A stretch of 21,023 nucleotides of DNA from a virus, in the IMG/VR virus record IMGVR_UViG_3300007513_001216, positions 1 through 21,023 of that record; one strand, written 5' to 3'. The position numbers and the translations under genes were made by a program. Positions 1-7,257 of this stretch are shown piece by piece (the first letter of the stretch is position 1; every line of letters starts with the position of its first letter). Below the pieces are notes generated by a model that did no database searches, was not told the DNA's origin, and saw only the letters and a program-made list of their open reading frames with translations.

Positions 1-2
1 GT

Positions 3-347
3 GAGCCAGTCAAACCTGGTATGACGTATACGACACCGGGAGCTGTTGAAAAAATGTGGAGTGATCCACGTGCTATCAACGCAAAAAACTGGCTTGATAC
101 TGAGTCAAGCGATTTAGTGTTGGCATATCTTCCTAAAGAAATGAATGACAGACGACCCTCTATCGGAACTATCATAGAGATCGGTTGGACATTGGGTTTG
201 AAAAAACCATTGATTGTTGTCTCTAACGATAACCAGATGTTAGATCATCCCCTAATAGAATGTAATGCGGCATGGCGTCTAGATAACCTAGATGATGCTG
301 TAGAAGTTATTATAGGATTGTTTTCTGATTATGTTAAGAAGCGTTAG
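3..347 (+). CDS. Nucleoside 2-deoxyribosyltransferase-like protein (5' end outside window)
   Basis: The visible part resembles the C-terminal two thirds of the nucleoside 2-deoxyribosyltransferase family, which swaps bases between deoxyribosides in nucleotide salvage or clears modified nucleotides. Seen: an SSDLVLAYLP strand followed by SIGTIIEIGWTLGLKKP. The G-T-x-x-E-x-G pattern is where the family carries its catalytic glutamate, and KPLIVVS is the next core strand. The frame is open to the left edge (no stop before position 3) and the family's N-terminal nucleotide-binding strand is missing, so the ATG at 21 is probably internal and the gene starts upstream. It ends 15 nt before the late sigma factor gene. 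Known for the family: small Rossmann-like enzymes, common in phages. The exact substrate cannot be told from this fragment. Confidence 0.6.
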   Translation, partial: EPVKPGMTYTTPGAVEKMWSDPRAINAKNWLDTESSDLVLAYLPKEMNDRRPSIGTIIEIGWTLGLKKPLIVVSNDNQMLDHPLIECNAAWRLDNLDDAVEVIIGLFSDYVKKR

Positions 348-362
348 GTCCATGGAGACCAC

Positions 363-848
363 ATGGCAACTGATAAGAAGAAGAAACCACATTATGTAAA
401 TAATAAAGAGTTTTTACAGGCAATGATAGAATGGAAAGCCGATGTAAGAGAAGCAGAGGCGAATGATGAGCCTAAACCCCAAGTACCAAATTATATTGGT
501 GAATGTTTTTTGAAGATAGCAAACCATTTAAGCTATAGACCTAATTTTATTAACTATACTTATAGAGAAGAAATGATATCTGATGGTATCGAAAATTGTC
601 TTAATTATATTAATAATTTTGATCCAGAAAAATCAAAAAATCCATTTGCTTATTTTACACAAATAATTTATTTTGCATTTATTAGACGTATTACTAAAGA
701 AAAGAAACAAAGTCAAATTAAAGATAAAATTTTAAAAACTAGTAATATAGAAGATTTAGTTGCTACACAGGACCATGATGATGATACTCAGTTTCAACAA
801 CAATTTTTAGAATATTTGGAGCAGTATAATTTTGGCGACAGAAATTAA
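363..848 (+). CDS. 55: T4 gp55-like late-transcription sigma factor
   Basis: This is a small phage sigma factor (161 aa; T4 gp55 is about 185) that would direct host RNA polymerase to late promoters. The conserved central region runs from about residue 63 to 112 and includes YREEMISDGIENCLNYINNF, FDPEKSKNPFAYF and then a basic IRRITKEKK segment. This matches the sigma region 2-like part of gp55 that recognises the late -10 element. The C-terminus (residues 138-157) is acidic then hydrophobic (DHDDDTQ, then FLEYLEQYNF), as expected for the tail that docks on the gp45 clamp. An SD-like GGAG lies 7 nt before the ATG. The last 17 nt overlap the following oxygenase gene. Known in T4: late transcription needs gp55, gp33 and DNA-loaded gp45. 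gp45 is encoded at 8198, but no gp33 is visible here. Confidence 0.93.
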   Translation: MATDKKKKPHYVNNKEFLQAMIEWKADVREAEANDEPKPQVPNYIGECFLKIANHLSYRPNFINYTYREEMISDGIENCLNYINNFDPEKSKNPFAYFTQIIYFAFIRRITKEKKQSQIKDKILKTSNIEDLVATQDHDDDTQFQQQFLEYLEQYNFGDRN

Positions 849-1443
849 TGTAACATCAATTAATGCTTTTATTACACCCATATTTACATCAGTAATAGAG
901 GGTATGACCGAAGATAATAATATAGAAGCAGAATTAAAAGATAACATTATAGAAGATCCTTTAGATGCCTTTGCTACACAACAAACACCGGCAGATTTGT
1001 ATATTGAACCATTATGTGAAGCTATTACAACATTAGTACATGAAATACTGGTACGAAGTTATAGATATGCTTCATATGGTATAGAGATAACATCTATGTG
1101 GGGCAATGTACAGAGACATGGTAACTATTGTTTTAAACATACTCATGCTAATAGTATTTTTAGTGGGGTATTTTATCTCAATGAAGATATTAATTTTCCT
1201 CCTGTACAATTTCATCGTCCATCAGAAAGTAGTTTTGATATGATAATAGATGAGGATAACGAATTTAATAGAGGTAAAGTTTTTTTGTATCCTAAGAGAG
1301 ATATGTTAGTACTTTTTCCAAGTTGGCTAGAACATGATGTTCCGGTAAATACTTCTGGTAAGGATAGATTATCAATAGCGTTCAATGTTATGTGTCGTGG
1401 TAGATTTGGTCAAGAGAATAGTAGACAAGAGGTTATTATATGA
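832..1443 (+). CDS. 2OG-Fe(II) oxygenase, TIGR02466-like (copy 1)
   Basis: Putative 2-oxoglutarate/Fe(II)-dependent dioxygenase of 203 aa. Seen: KHTHANSIFSGVFYL (H103 and H105, metal-binding region), then FPSWLEHDVPV with the distal histidine H168, then R179 in DRLSIAFNV where the family binds 2-oxoglutarate. This is the TIGR02466-type jelly-roll pattern common in marine T4-like phages. No ATG fits the N-terminus. The TTG at 832 has GGAG about 10 nt upstream and overlaps gp55 by 17 nt. The next in-frame ATG (904) would drop 24 residues. It is clearly paralogous to the oxygenase at 3474. It is followed by a radical SAM gene with a 4-nt overlap, so the two are probably co-translated. Substrate unknown: protein side chain, nucleic acid base or small molecule are all possible. 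Confidence 0.82.
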   Translation: MATEINVTSINAFITPIFTSVIEGMTEDNNIEAELKDNIIEDPLDAFATQQTPADLYIEPLCEAITTLVHEILVRSYRYASYGIEITSMWGNVQRHGNYCFKHTHANSIFSGVFYLNEDINFPPVQFHRPSESSFDMIIDEDNEFNRGKVFLYPKRDMLVLFPSWLEHDVPVNTSGKDRLSIAFNVMCRGRFGQENSRQEVII

Positions 1444-2426
1444 TATTGACCGACCTGAATACTGCTATTAGGGAAAAGAGAGAAAGACAACGAGTTTTAG
1501 ATTTTTATTCAGATAAGGTTCAGTTTCATTGTGGAGAAAATTGTTTTCACATAGGAAAAGTTTCTCACGGTAATAGTTATTATTTTAGTAACGCAAAGGG
1601 ATTCTTTTGTTGGAAATTAGATGTAGGTCGTGATGTAGATTTACCTAATGTATGTAATTTTAATTGTGGATATTGCTCTCTTCCACACGCTTCAACAGTA
1701 CCACAATTTGTAAAGAATAATTATGTTGTTCCTCAAGATTGGGAAATGAAACCTATATGGAAAGAACAGATAAAATGGTCATGTGAAGATGCTGAGAGGG
1801 ATTATTTTCTTTATAATTTTACAGGCAATGAAGCAGAGACTTTATTTTATTTACCATGTGTTGAAGCATATATGAATTTTTTTGTTAATGAGTTAGAGCC
1901 GATTTATAATAAAAGAGGTTGGGCTAAACTTTCTACAAATGGTGTACCATTAAATAAAGAAAAAATACAACGATTAAAAGATGCTAGAATAGATGAATTG
2001 GTAGTCAATATAAGTGCTAGTAATTTTTCTAAAGATGTTTATAATAATATCGAAGAAGCTGCTAAGCATATGATAGTAACTTGTTGTGCGCCGCTGTGGC
2101 CGTTACAACGAGAGGGTTATATAGAAATGCTACCTATTTTAAATGATATTGGTGTAAAACATTTAGAACTTTATCAGTTACAAATATTAAATAACCTTCA
2201 TTTTGAAAAAACATCGAAGCTTCTTCCAAGCGAAACTAAATATGTTTCGATGGATAATATTAGATGGCCTACAAGTGAATTAGAAGTATTAATAGTAGAT
2301 GATGGATTATGTGAGGAAATAATGACTATAGTTGCAAACAATAATTATGATTATTCAGTTTTAGATATGAATTGGTATGTTACTTTACCATTTTCTTATG
2401 ATAAAGAAGCTTTTGATATTCCATGA
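1440..2426 (+). CDS. Radical SAM domain protein of unknown substrate
   Basis: 328-aa radical SAM enzyme. The CxxxCxxC motif that binds the [4Fe-4S] cluster is seen as CNFNCGYC (C72, C76, C79). A TGNEAETLF segment near residue 124 sits where many family members have the GGEP-type SAM-binding motif, and LSTNG follows as in the next barrel strand. Extra cysteines upstream (C31, C35 in CGENC, and C57) and a CC pair near residue 216 could serve an additional cluster or zinc. I do not recognise a specific subfamily. An SD-like GAGG lies about 6 nt before the ATG. It overlaps the 2OG oxygenase upstream and gp47 downstream by 4 nt each, so it is embedded between gp55 and gp47 in one transcription unit. 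A modification or maturation role with the neighbouring oxygenase is inference. Confidence 0.82.
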   Translation: MILTDLNTAIREKRERQRVLDFYSDKVQFHCGENCFHIGKVSHGNSYYFSNAKGFFCWKLDVGRDVDLPNVCNFNCGYCSLPHASTVPQFVKNNYVVPQDWEMKPIWKEQIKWSCEDAERDYFLYNFTGNEAETLFYLPCVEAYMNFFVNELEPIYNKRGWAKLSTNGVPLNKEKIQRLKDARIDELVVNISASNFSKDVYNNIEEAAKHMIVTCCAPLWPLQREGYIEMLPILNDIGVKHLELYQLQILNNLHFEKTSKLLPSETKYVSMDNIRWPTSELEVLIVDDGLCEEIMTIVANNNYDYSVLDMNWYVTLPFSYDKEAFDIP

Positions 2427-3481
2427 AAGTAGCAATAATAACTGACACACATTTCGGAGGAAAAAACGATAATGTTTCATTTGCCACCTTCCAGAGGAAA
2501 TTCTACGAAGGAACTTTTTTCCCAATACTTGATAGGGAAAAAATTACAACAATACTTCATTTGGGGGATGTGTTTGATAGGCGCAAGTATTCTAATTTTT
2601 TATCTCTTAAATTAGCTAAAGAAATGTTTTTTGAGCCAGCACAAAAATATAATATTCATATGTTGGTAGGAAATCATGATGCTTATTATAAGAATAGTAA
2701 TGAAGTAAATTCAATTGAATTAACTTGTAGCGAATATAAAAATATAACAGTTTACCGTGAAGTTCCGGAAGTCATAGATATAGCCGGACATTTTATTTTT
2801 TTAATTCCTTGGATAGCTCCAGCTAATCGTGCTATGACCTTGAATATGATAAAGAAGGCAAAGGCTGATGTTGTAATGGGACATTTAGAAATTAATGGTA
2901 GTGAGATGATGCCAAATATCTATTGTGACCATGGGTTAGATAGAGATTTATTTAAACGATATGAACGAGTATTTTCTGGACACTATCATACACAACAAGA
3001 CGATGGACATATTCGTTATCTTGGTGCACCGTATGAAATTAATTGGTCAGATTATAATTCAGCAAAAGGGTTCCATATCTATGATACCGAAACCCGTGAG
3101 ATTGAATTTTATCAGAACCCCAATAGACTATTCAAGAAAATCTTTTATGATGACAGTCAACATAATATGCTTGATATTGATTTGTCCGAATATGAAAACA
3201 CTTATGTAAAAATATTTGTAGTAAACAAGACAGATTTTTATACCTTTGATAGATTCATAGAAAAATGTTATAATGAAGGTAATTTTCTTGAATTGAAAAT
3301 TGTTGAAGATTTTAGTGATTTAAATCCAGATGCTATAGCAGATTCAGAATTAGAAGATATAGAAGATACCTTAACGATATTGAGCAAATATGTTGAAGAA
3401 ATTGATAGCGAATCTCTCAATAAGGTTAAGCTAAATCAGTTATTAAAAAACTTATATTTAGAGGCTAATGAAAATGATTGA
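2423..3481 (+). CDS. 47: T4 gp47-like recombination endonuclease subunit (SbcD/Mre11 family)
   Basis: Metallophosphoesterase nuclease subunit, 352 aa (T4 gp47 about 339). Motifs in order: TDTHFGG (D8, H10), LGDVFDRR (D49), GNHD (83-86), GHLE (153-156) and SGHYHT (H187, H189). This is the complete two-metal site of Mre11/SbcD. Together with gp46 it would resect double-strand ends and create the single strands used in recombination-dependent replication; in T4 it also helps degrade host DNA. The acidic C-terminal part (about 290-350) corresponds to the region that contacts gp46. In T4, 47 and 46 are close neighbours. Here a 2OG oxygenase gene lies between them. Confidence 0.95.
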   Translation: MKVAIITDTHFGGKNDNVSFATFQRKFYEGTFFPILDREKITTILHLGDVFDRRKYSNFLSLKLAKEMFFEPAQKYNIHMLVGNHDAYYKNSNEVNSIELTCSEYKNITVYREVPEVIDIAGHFIFLIPWIAPANRAMTLNMIKKAKADVVMGHLEINGSEMMPNIYCDHGLDRDLFKRYERVFSGHYHTQQDDGHIRYLGAPYEINWSDYNSAKGFHIYDTETREIEFYQNPNRLFKKIFYDDSQHNMLDIDLSEYENTYVKIFVVNKTDFYTFDRFIEKCYNEGNFLELKIVEDFSDLNPDAIADSELEDIEDTLTILSKYVEEIDSESLNKVKLNQLLKNLYLEANEND

Positions 3482-4061
3482 GTTACAAGAACATCGCTTA
3501 TTTCCTACTTTAATTTTTTCAACACATATAGAAAATTTTAAAGATATTAATATTTCTATTTTAAAAAAATTATCTAAAGCTGAAAGAATAGAAAAGGTAT
3601 ACGGCGAACAAACATTTAATATAAAAGATTGGGAAGAAATGCAACCATTTAAGGATCAAGTAGATTCTTGTTTGGGGCAGATACAATCTCATTTAGGATA
3701 TATTGTAGACCATTCTTTAGAATCTATGTGGATACAAAGTTACAGTAAACCACATATGTTAGAAAAACATACACACCCTAATAGTTGGTATAGTGGGGTT
3801 TATTATTTAAGAGCTGACGATGAAGCTGGTCCTATAGTTTTTCACGACCCTAGACCAGATGTTGGTGTTGTAAGTTATTATAAAGATAGAGAAGAAGAAA
3901 AAGTATCTAATAAAATAGAATTTAAACCAGAGCCTGGTTTATTAATATTATTTCCAAGTTGGTGTATGCATAGTGTATTAGTAGGCTCTGGTGCTAGAGT
4001 AAGTATTGCTTTTAACTATCAGAAATCTATGGTAAATGAAAATGAGTTAACCGTTATATGA
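3474..4061 (+). CDS. 2OG-Fe(II) oxygenase, TIGR02466-like (copy 2)
   Basis: A second 2-oxoglutarate/Fe(II) dioxygenase, 195 aa from this start. Seen: KHTHPNSWYSGVYYL (H99, H101), VFHDPRPD, FPSWCMHSV (distal H166) and R175 in ARVSIAFNY. It has the same architecture and nearly the same motifs as the gene at 832, so the two probably arose by duplication, although the rest has diverged. The ATG at 3474 was chosen because AGAGG lies 9 nt upstream. An in-frame ATG at 3468 is only 3 nt from that site. It overlaps the end of gp47 by 8 nt and the start of gp46 by 4 nt, so its product is made together with the recombination nuclease. Substrate unknown. Confidence 0.82.
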   Translation: MIELQEHRLFPTLIFSTHIENFKDINISILKKLSKAERIEKVYGEQTFNIKDWEEMQPFKDQVDSCLGQIQSHLGYIVDHSLESMWIQSYSKPHMLEKHTHPNSWYSGVYYLRADDEAGPIVFHDPRPDVGVVSYYKDREEEKVSNKIEFKPEPGLLILFPSWCMHSVLVGSGARVSIAFNYQKSMVNENELTVI

Positions 4062-5773
4062 TAGTTTTTAGAGAAGTAAATTTTAAAAATTTCCTGTCAA
4101 CAGGAAATACTCCTACTACAATACGATTAGATAAAGATAATACAACACTAATTATAGGTGAGAATGGAAGTGGCAAGTCAACAGTGCTTGATGCGTTGTG
4201 TTTCGGTTTATTTGGTAAAGCATTTCGTAATATCAAAAAGGATCAATTAATAAATTCTGTTAATGAGCGTGATTGTAAAGTAGAAGTTTATTTCGATATT
4301 GGTAAACGAAAATATCATATTATTAGAGGTATTAGACCTGGACGTTTTGAAATTTATTCTAATGATAAGATGATAAATCAAGACGCTAGTGCTAGAGATT
4401 ATCAAAAACATTTAGAAGAAAATATACTTAAATTAAATTATCGTTCATTTACTCAAGTAGTTATTCTTGGGTCATCATCATTTGTTCCATTTATGCAATT
4501 GACTCCAGCTGCTAGACGAGAAGTTGTAGAAGAAATTTTAGACATTAAAATTTTTTCCATGATGAATAGAGTGCTTAAATGGAAAATAAAAGACATGAAG
4601 GAAAAACAAGAGGATGTAAAACATCAATTTGTTATGACTAATACTAAAATTAATATGACAACAGAACATATAGAATACACAAAAGAAAAAAGTAAAGAAA
4701 GTAAATCGGCTCTAGAAACGAAAATACGAGATAATGAAAAAGAAGTAATGGAGCTGAAGGATCAAGTTAATCAATTGATATATGAAGTTGATGATTGGAG
4801 AGATAAAGTATTACCATCACAAGCAGAGTTTAAAAAAGAACAGACTGACTTTATTAATGTTAGAGTAAAGTTACATGATAACTCCAAACGTATGGAAAAG
4901 GAAATTAAATTCTTTAATGAGAATGATGATTGTCCTACTTGTGAGCAACCTATAGATAATGAATTTAAAGAGAGGGCTATAGAAAGAAGGGCAGACAAGA
5001 TGATGACAAATGCCTGTGCTCTTACTAGAATGGATGAACAGATAAAGGCTATGGACGCTCAAGAAAAATTATATAATAAAAAAGATAAGGAAACTAGAGA
5101 CAAGGAAGTAGAAGCAGCAAAGAAAACAACATCAGCAAATTCTATAGAAGATTTTAATGTAGACCTGAGAAAACAAATTGAAGAATTACAAACTATAGAC
5201 GCTGATTTAGTAGAAGAAAAAACAAAACTTAAATTATATAAAGATGAATTGAAAACAATTGAAAGAGAAAAAAATAAATTAACCGAAGATAATAACTATC
5301 TAACAATAGCAAAACAATTATTACAGGATTCAGGCATTAAGTCAAAGGTTATTAAGCGATATCTTCCTGTAATGAATAAATTGATTAATAGTTATTTGTC
5401 TGCTTTAGAATTTCAAGTTAAATTTGAGTTAGATGAGGAATTTAAAGAAACTATAAAATCTCGATATAGAGATGTGTTTGGTTATGCTAATTTTAGTGAA
5501 GGTGAGAAGATGAGGATTGATTTAGCGTTATTATTCACATGGCGACAGATAGCCAAAATGAAAAATTCAACCAACACGAACCTATTGATCCTGGATGAGA
5601 TTTTTGATTCTAGTTTAGATTACAATGGAACGGATGAATTTTTAAAAATACTTAATACTCTTTCAAATGAAAACGTATTTATTATTTCACATAAGAGTGA
5701 TTTGAATGTGGATAAATTTGATGGATTAATACGTTTTGAAAAGCGTCAAAACTTTAGTAAGGTGACAACATGA
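4058..5773 (+). CDS. 46: T4 gp46-like recombination endonuclease subunit (SbcC/Rad50 family ATPase)
   Basis: SMC-like ATPase partner of gp47, 571 aa (T4 gp46 is 560). Seen: Walker A GENGSGKST (34-42), a long charged coiled coil (about 170-420) interrupted by a zinc-hook CPTC (292-295), signature FSEGEKMRIDLALL (479-492), Walker B LLILDEIFDSS (509-519) and an H-loop SHKS (544-547). All elements needed for ATP-driven dimerisation and zinc-hook tethering are intact. It acts with gp47 at DNA ends in recombination-dependent replication. The ATG overlaps the stop of the upstream oxygenase (ATGA), and the gene ends with a 4-nt overlap with peptide deformylase. Confidence 0.95.
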   Translation: MIVFREVNFKNFLSTGNTPTTIRLDKDNTTLIIGENGSGKSTVLDALCFGLFGKAFRNIKKDQLINSVNERDCKVEVYFDIGKRKYHIIRGIRPGRFEIYSNDKMINQDASARDYQKHLEENILKLNYRSFTQVVILGSSSFVPFMQLTPAARREVVEEILDIKIFSMMNRVLKWKIKDMKEKQEDVKHQFVMTNTKINMTTEHIEYTKEKSKESKSALETKIRDNEKEVMELKDQVNQLIYEVDDWRDKVLPSQAEFKKEQTDFINVRVKLHDNSKRMEKEIKFFNENDDCPTCEQPIDNEFKERAIERRADKMMTNACALTRMDEQIKAMDAQEKLYNKKDKETRDKEVEAAKKTTSANSIEDFNVDLRKQIEELQTIDADLVEEKTKLKLYKDELKTIEREKNKLTEDNNYLTIAKQLLQDSGIKSKVIKRYLPVMNKLINSYLSALEFQVKFELDEEFKETIKSRYRDVFGYANFSEGEKMRIDLALLFTWRQIAKMKNSTNTNLLILDEIFDSSLDYNGTDEFLKILNTLSNENVFIISHKSDLNVDKFDGLIRFEKRQNFSKVTT

Positions 5774-6291
5774 AATTAATAGAAGCACACAATCCTATTA
5801 TCAGACAAAATCTTGAAGCATTTGATTTTGATAATCCTGTAGTTCCTCCATTGGAATTAGTTGAAGAAATGCAAAAGGTTCGTTTAGAAGGCAGAGGTGT
5901 GGGACTAGCAGCAAATCAAGTAGGAATTGATACAAGAGTTATAGTTATAGGAACTATAGGAGAAGATTTTGAGGCTTGTTTTTTTAATCCAGTTATTACT
6001 ATGCACAGTAAAGAAACGGATTACTTTATGGAAGGTTGTTTGACTTTTCCAGGGTTATGGTTAAAGATAAAAAGACCCACCGGAATAACCCTAATGTATC
6101 AAGATGTAAATGGTGAAGGACATCATATGGAATATAATAAAATGGTGGCTAGAATATTACAACATGAAATTGACCATTTGTATGGTATTACCTTCAAAGA
6201 ACGTGCCAATAAGTACCATTTACAAAAGGCTTTAAAAGAAATGAAGAAAAACAGTAGATTACAAAAAAAGGTTGACAAACAAGAATATTAA
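5770..6291 (+). CDS. def: Peptide deformylase
   Basis: Removes the formyl group from the N-terminal methionine of nascent proteins. All three family motifs are present: GVGLAANQ (43-50; consensus GxGLAAxQ), EGCLTFPG (88-95; consensus EGCLS with a conservative S-to-T change, metal ligand C90) and QHEIDHLYG (HExxH with H132 and H136). The length (173 aa) is normal for a bacterial-type enzyme. Unlike many short cyanophage versions it has a basic C-terminal extension (about 150-173) rich in lysine. Such an extension is near the region that docks on the ribosome in the E. coli enzyme, so it may do the same here (inference). SD AAGG lies 7 nt before the ATG. The gene closes the 55-47-46 block, and the hsp20 promoter lies inside its last codons. 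Confidence 0.95.
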   Translation: MKLIEAHNPIIRQNLEAFDFDNPVVPPLELVEEMQKVRLEGRGVGLAANQVGIDTRVIVIGTIGEDFEACFFNPVITMHSKETDYFMEGCLTFPGLWLKIKRPTGITLMYQDVNGEGHHMEYNKMVARILQHEIDHLYGITFKERANKYHLQKALKEMKKNSRLQKKVDKQEY

Positions 6292-6300
6292 TGTTATCCT
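6272..6300 (+). promoter_or_regulatory. Sigma70-type promoter for hsp20
   Basis: A perfect -35 TTGACA (6272-6277), a 17-nt spacer and a -10 TATCCT (6295-6300, 4 of 6). The predicted start near 6307 gives hsp20 a leader of about 80 nt. The -35 lies inside the last codons of peptide deformylase. The same TTGAC-N17 layout occurs at 7868, 13672 and 20965. Prediction only; no start site is mapped. Confidence 0.6.
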
Positions 6301-6315
6301 GGAAGTCTATTTAAT

Positions 6316-6323
6316 GATAAATA
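6316..6323 (+). promoter_or_regulatory. Possible late promoter element (GATAAATA)
   Basis: GATAAATA matches 7 of 8 positions of the T4 late promoter TATAAATA and lies in the only sizeable intergenic gap, 65 nt before the hsp20 start. Late RNA would begin near 6329, at the base of the hairpin described at 6329-6360. If real, hsp20 would be read both early and late. An AT-rich genome makes chance matches common. Confidence 0.35.
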
Positions 6324-6328
6324 GATGT

Positions 6329-6360
6329 GTAGGAAATGCCTCAGGGGTTTCTTACATTTT
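6329..6360 (+). terminator. Leader hairpin with short T-run upstream of hsp20 (terminator, attenuator or sensor)
   Basis: GTAGGAAATGCC (6329-6340) pairs with GGGGTTTCTTAC (6344-6355) across a TCA loop. The stem has 12 positions: nine Watson-Crick pairs, two G-T wobbles and one G-G mismatch. ATTTT follows directly. It may terminate transcripts from the 55-47-46-def block, or attenuate hsp20. The hsp20 ribosome-binding site (6374-6380) lies about 20 nt downstream and is not part of this stem, so it is not a simple fourU-type thermometer. Confidence 0.45.
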
Positions 6361-6387
6361 AACCTTGCTTAATAGGAGGACCTTAAA

Positions 6388-6861
6388 ATGGTTACAAGTA
6401 CAGCAATTTCAAATATTTTTGATGCCTTTGATAGGAATCAACTCACCCCATACGCAGTAGGATTTGACCGAGTCTTTGACCGGTTACAAGACTACGCTTC
6501 ACACCAAATGACATCAACAGGCTTTCCGCCTTATAATATTCGGAAAGACGGTGATTTCAATTTTGTTATTGAACTGGCACTCGCCGGCATGACCAAAGAA
6601 GATTTGGAAGTCGAAGTTGCCGACGGTGTTCTGTGTGTACGGACAGTAGGTAAAAAAGATGAAGGAGGGGCCGCTGGCATTTTAGATAAAAGTGTTGAAT
6701 TGCTACATCGTGGCATTTCACATAGGCAGTTTAATCGCAAGTGGACTCTTGCCGATGACGTTATTGTGAAAGAAGCCAAGATGGAAAATGGTATGCTTCT
6801 TATTCGGTTGGAACGTGTTATTCCAGAAGAAAAGAAACCTCGTTTAATTGCTATTAAATAA
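6388..6861 (+). CDS. hsp20: Hsp20 / small heat-shock protein (IbpA-like chaperone)
   Basis: 157-aa alpha-crystallin-type chaperone, which holds unfolding proteins without ATP. Seen: a variable N-terminal arm (1-47), then a crystallin domain (about 48-143) beginning PPYNIRKDGDFNFVIELALAG, with the MTKEDLEVEVADGVLCVR strands and the hallmark C-terminal G-x-L as NGMLLIRLE (134-142). The tail ends PRLIAIK, with an I-x-I/L-type anchor used in oligomerisation. A very strong SD (AGGAGG, 6374-6379) and an ATG 8 nt later fix the start. The gene is flanked by its own promoter and a strong terminator, so it is an independent unit in an otherwise continuous operon. Base use is visibly less AT-rich than in the oxygenase genes around it, consistent with high expression or a separate origin. 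hsp20 is a known marine T4-like phage gene. Confidence 0.93.
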   Translation: MVTSTAISNIFDAFDRNQLTPYAVGFDRVFDRLQDYASHQMTSTGFPPYNIRKDGDFNFVIELALAGMTKEDLEVEVADGVLCVRTVGKKDEGGAAGILDKSVELLHRGISHRQFNRKWTLADDVIVKEAKMENGMLLIRLERVIPEEKKPRLIAIK

Positions 6862-6866
6862 TAGTT

Positions 6867-6892
6867 ATGGGGCGGTTCGCCGCCCCATTTTT
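6867..6892 (+). terminator. Intrinsic terminator after hsp20
   Basis: A perfect 9-bp stem (ATGGGGCGG pairing with CCGCCCCAT) capped by a TTCG tetraloop and followed by TTTT. This is the only GC-rich hairpin in the window. It starts 5 nt after the hsp20 stop and ends 11 nt before the next gene. Confidence 0.92.
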
Positions 6893-6903
6893 ACGATTAT
6901 ATT

Positions 6904-7257
6904 ATGAAAGAAATTTTAGATGTAAAACCAGATTTTACAAAAATTACAGATATGGACCTTATTGGGTTATTATCTTATTGTGAAGATTGGCTTCCAGAAA
7001 GGGTTTATGATACAGCATATTCACAAGTATTTCCAGAACAACAGGTTCTGGAAGTAAAAAAACCCTTTGGAGAATGGTTAAAGGGACCTAAAAAATTGCC
7101 GGATATAGTTAGATTTGAATTAGTTAGAGCCGCTTATATTAATTTTGAAGCGGGTAAAATGAAAAATTTAAAGATTGCTTATCTTACTACAAAATTTTTT
7201 AAAAATTCTTTAGTTTGGTCGTTTATAGGTTTTATTTTTTGGTGGTGGTTTTTATGA
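6904..7257 (+). CDS. Hypothetical protein with C-terminal membrane segment
   Basis: 117-aa protein that I do not recognise. The soluble part (1-95) is mixed charge. The last 15 or so residues (VWSFIGFIFWWWFL) are strongly hydrophobic with three consecutive tryptophans and no following charge, which fits a tail anchor in the inner membrane. No SD is evident: the bases before the ATG are the terminator tail and CGATTATATT. The same 12 bases GATTATATTATG span the start of the gene at 7903. It overlaps the following 2OG oxygenase by 4 nt, so the two are likely translationally coupled. No function can be assigned. Confidence 0.7.
   Translation: MKEILDVKPDFTKITDMDLIGLLSYCEDWLPERVYDTAYSQVFPEQQVLEVKKPFGEWLKGPKKLPDIVRFELVRAAYINFEAGKMKNLKIAYLTTKFFKNSLVWSFIGFIFWWWFL

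Noticed and set aside
2961-3209. Second + strand frame inside gp47
   Set aside because: It lies wholly within the metallophosphoesterase gene, whose catalytic motifs are in the other frame. No domain signal.
6272-6460. Short + strand frame across the peptide deformylase end and hsp20 start
   Set aside because: It begins with the TTG of the -35 box and runs out of frame into hsp20. The region is better explained as promoter and leader.
7215-7253. Upstream TTG extension of the third 2OG oxygenase
   Set aside because: The added residues come from the out-of-frame hydrophobic tail of the upstream gene. The ATG at 7254 overlapping the stop (ATGA) is the usual arrangement in this genome.
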